A DNA stretch of 7,796 nt from an uncultured Flavobacterium sp. (GTDB taxonomy: Bacteria > Bacteroidota > Bacteroidia > Flavobacteriales > Flavobacteriaceae): positions 1 through 7,796 of the forward strand of contig CAMPIZ010000065.1 of assembly GCA_946886675.1 (NCBI GenBank), in the 5' to 3' direction. A model generated the notes under the pieces. That model worked only from the letters and a program-made list of their open reading frames with translations. It was not told the DNA's origin and ran no database searches. Below are positions 6,079 through 7,796 of the stretch, in pieces. Each line of letters starts with the position of its first letter. Positions within the stretch are counted from its first letter, which is position 1. The translations under genes were made by a program, and so were the position numbers.

Positions 6079-7284
6079 TTATAATGGTAATATAACGATA
6101 AATGTAGCCCCATCTCCCGGAGTACTCTTCGCGGTTATGAGGCCATTATGCTTTTCTATAATTTTTTTAGCTATCGCAAGGCCTATACCTGTACCCTCAT
6201 ATAGCTTTCGGTCATTAAGGCTCTGGAAAATAATAAAAATCTTATCCAGGTATTTTTCTTCAAAGCCAATACCGTTATCCTTAACAGTAATCCTGCAAAA
6301 TTTTCCGCTTGGTGATGCGGGACTGTCAAAGCTTTTTTCTTCTATAATTTCTGAGGCAATTTCTATAACAGGAGAGACTTCCGGCTTACAGAATTTAACG
6401 GAATTACTTATAAGATTTTGAAACACCTGCCTTAACTGACTGTGTACGCCTTTTACATGACAAAGCTTGTTTGCAATTATAATGGCTCCGCTTTCTTCTA
6501 CCTGAAAATCCAGATCACTTATTACTTCATTAATGATTTCATGCAAATCAACACTAGAAGGAGCCACATTAGAAGATAACCTGGAATAGTCGAGCAAATC
6601 GGTTATAAGTTTCGACATGCGTTGTGAGGCTTTTACTGTCCTGTTTACATAATCTTCTGCCTTTTCATCTTCAACCAGATAGCGGTCTTTTATTATTTTG
6701 ATGAATAACTCTATTTTTCTTATCGGCTCCTTAAGATCATGTGAAACCACCCATGAAAACTGCTGAAGCTCATGATTCCTGAATTCCAGTTCCTCATTCT
6801 TTTTAATTAATTCGGCTGTACGTTCTTCAACTTTTGCTTCCAGGTTTTCCTCTGCCGCTTTCCTTATTTCAACTTCTTTTGCAAGAATATCCCGCATATT
6901 TTTAAGTTCTGTTTTCTGTTCAGAAAGCTTAAGAAAGGTTTTTACTTTAAGTATAAGTAAATCAGGGTCTACGGGCTTTGTTATATAATCAACTCCTCCT
7001 GTTTCGTAACCTTTGCTTATAAAGCGTTTTTGCTTATTTACGGCAGAAAGGAATATTACAGGAATATCCTTAGTCCTGTTACTGCCGCTTAATATTTCTG
7101 CCACTTCAAAACCATCCATACCGGGCATCTGCACATCAAGGATAATCAGCGAATAATTAGTTTTTAAAATCTTTTTTAGCGCCTCTTCTCCTGATTCTGC
7201 AGTATCAACAGACAGGCTGTGTAGCTCAAGTACTTTTTTTAAGGCTACTATATTTTCCTTTATATCGTCAACAATTAATATCAT
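6079..7284 (-). CDS. Receiver-histidine kinase (REC-coiled coil-HisKA-HATPase_c)
   Basis: This is a 401-residue soluble kinase with no membrane segment or signal peptide. Residues 1-118 form a receiver domain (D6/D7, phosphoacceptor D50 in ILDVQMPGMDG, S80, K103 in TKP). Residues 120-175 form a charged coiled coil (KVEERTAELIKKNEELE). A HisKA dimerisation domain follows with phosphoaccepting H182 in SWVVSHDLKEP, a variant seen in phytochrome-type kinases. The ATPase domain has the N box (N294 in NLISNSVKF), G1 box (D336-NGIG), F box (about 349-353) and G2 box (G364-TGIGLA). All catalytic motifs are intact, so it should be active. A receiver at the N-terminus means its activity is probably set by phosphorylation from another kinase, rather than by a ligand-binding sensor. 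It overlaps the upstream receiver gene by four bases, and the membrane hybrid kinase starts 30 bases downstream. The A-rich leader in that gap has no Shine-Dalgarno match, as is common in Bacteroidetes. The domain call is secure; partners are inferred. Confidence 0.95.
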   Translation of the reverse strand: MILIVDDIKENIVALKKVLELHSLSVDTAESGEEALKKILKTNYSLIILDVQMPGMDGFEVAEILSGSNRTKDIPVIFLSAVNKQKRFISKGYETGGVDYITKPVDPDLLILKVKTFLKLSEQKTELKNMRDILAKEVEIRKAAEENLEAKVEERTAELIKKNEELEFRNHELQQFSWVVSHDLKEPIRKIELFIKIIKDRYLVEDEKAEDYVNRTVKASQRMSKLITDLLDYSRLSSNVAPSSVDLHEIINEVISDLDFQVEESGAIIIANKLCHVKGVHSQLRQVFQNLISNSVKFCKPEVSPVIEIASEIIEEKSFDSPASPSGKFCRITVKDNGIGFEEKYLDKIFIIFQSLNDRKLYEGTGIGLAIAKKIIEKHNGLITAKSTPGDGATFIVILPL

Positions 7285-7706
7285 AATTCTCCGGAAATCC
7301 TTTTTATCGGTAAACCACAGTTTAATATTAGTTTAAGTATATTACAAAATTGAAAAAAATCGCTTGGCTTCACTATATAATCTTCTGCTCCCGCTTCAAT
7401 ATATTGCTGCTGATATTCGGCACAACAGGACGTAGAATACATTATTACAGGTATAGTTTTATATTCCGAAGATTTTTTTAATTCAGAAAGGCAGTCTGGG
7501 CCATTCATTATAGGCATATTAACGTCCATAAAAATAATATCAGGCGTTTGTAAAACTCCCGAATCCAGCTTCTCAAGTGCTTCAGCACCATTATTGGCAT
7601 CATAATACATAACAGTATTATCTGCCTCTTTAAGAGCTTCCTGAAATAGAAACTGGTCGTCCTGATCATCGTCTATCACCAGAACCGATTTTATATTTTT
7701 ACCCAC
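7281..7706 (-). CDS. Stand-alone CheY/Rcp1-like response regulator (REC only)
   Basis: This is a single receiver domain of 141 residues with no output domain, expected to be a cytoplasmic phosphoacceptor for a histidine kinase. The acidic pocket is D12-D14, the phosphorylation site is D61 (in MDVNMP), S91 takes the switch Thr/Ser position (IMYSTS), and K113 is the conserved Lys (VKPSD). The DDDQDDQ start, MNGP and IMYSTS motifs resemble the Rcp1-like receivers often found next to sensor kinases; that placement is from family knowledge. The start codon is GTG: an in-frame TAA lies four codons upstream, the nearby ATG at 7708 is out of frame and stops after five codons, and the REC fold begins at residue 6, so GTG fits. 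It is the first gene of the six-gene run, and its TGA overlaps the next gene's ATG (ATGA), suggesting translational coupling. The most likely kinase partner is the one encoded directly downstream. Confidence 0.93.
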   Translation of the reverse strand: MGKNIKSVLVIDDDQDDQFLFQEALKEADNTVMYYDANNGAEALEKLDSGVLQTPDIIFMDVNMPIMNGPDCLSELKKSSEYKTIPVIMYSTSCCAEYQQQYIEAGAEDYIVKPSDFFQFCNILKLILNCGLPIKRISGEL

Positions 7707-7710
7707 ATCC

Positions 7711-7718
7711 CAAATTTA
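7711..7718 (-). promoter_or_regulatory. Candidate Bacteroidetes -7 element (TAAATTTG)
   Basis: On the minus strand TAAATTTG matches the Bacteroidetes sigma-ABfr -7 consensus TAnnTTTG exactly and lies four bases before the GTG start of the first operon gene. I could not find the companion TTG near -33 at the usual spacing. If it is real, transcription would begin at or next to the start codon and the mRNA would be essentially leaderless. In such AT-rich DNA a chance match is quite possible. Confidence 0.3.
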
Positions 7719-7796
7719 GAAAAAAGTTAGGTATGTGAAACTTTAGATAAGAAAAATATATTTAAAAATCAAAATATTTAATTTCTGTTAAATTCA
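7719..7796. other. AT-rich non-coding DNA upstream of the operon
   Basis: No open reading frame on either strand continues through this stretch; stops occur in every frame I read. It is very AT-rich, with runs of T and A, as expected for a promoter-bearing intergenic region. The gene to the right is outside the window, so the operon could in principle have another member upstream, but the absence of coding sequence for about 90 bases argues that the receiver gene is the first. Confidence 0.5.

Noticed and set aside
5936..6421. 161-codon open frame on the plus strand
   Set aside because: It runs antisense across the end of one kinase gene and the start of the next, both well supported; the product shows no family motif.
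7706..7708. ATG as the start of the first receiver gene
   Set aside because: It is out of frame with the receiver and reaches a stop after five codons; the GTG at 7706 is in frame.

Overview
The window looks like chromosomal DNA from a member of the Bacteroidetes, most likely a Flavobacterium-like organism. The evidence is AT-rich DNA, A-rich translation starts mostly without a clear Shine-Dalgarno sequence, an exact TAnnTTTG promoter-type element, and the protein repertoire (CHASE3/GAF multi-receiver hybrid kinase, Rcp1/CheY-like receivers, orphan CheB and CheR). This taxonomic call is an inference from style; there is no marker gene in the window. All seven genes I accept lie on the minus strand, so transcription runs from the right edge to the left.

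Layout in transcription order: (1) 7707-7796, AT-rich intergenic DNA with a candidate promoter element; (2) 7281-7706, stand-alone receiver protein with a GTG start; (3) 6079-7284, receiver-histidine kinase, overlapping the previous gene by ATGA; (4) 2464-6048, a 1194-residue membrane hybrid kinase (TM-CHASE3-TM-HAMP-GAF-coiled coil-HisKA-HATPase-REC-REC-REC); (5) 2086-2451, stand-alone receiver closely related to the last REC of gene 4; (6) 1273-2082, CheR-type methyltransferase; (7) 716-1291, CheB-type methylesterase without a receiver domain, overlapping cheR by 19 bases. Spacings of -4, +30, +12, +3 and -19 bases indicate one six-gene operon. After a 98-base gap holding a perfect 11-base inverted repeat comes (8) 165-617, a small predicted exported helical protein. 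Bases 1-164 show no gene.

The six genes together look like a phosphorylation and methylation signalling module. It has two histidine kinases and six receiver domains. It also has a protein-glutamate methyltransferase/methylesterase pair, but no methyl-accepting chemotaxis protein, CheA, CheW, Hpt domain or DNA-binding output domain is visible. My working hypothesis, not shown by sequence alone, is that the big CHASE3/HAMP/GAF kinase takes the place of the chemoreceptor, that its signalling helices are the substrate of CheR/CheB, and that the free receiver replaces in trans the receiver domain missing from CheB. The individual families are all known; the arrangement is the part worth a second look.
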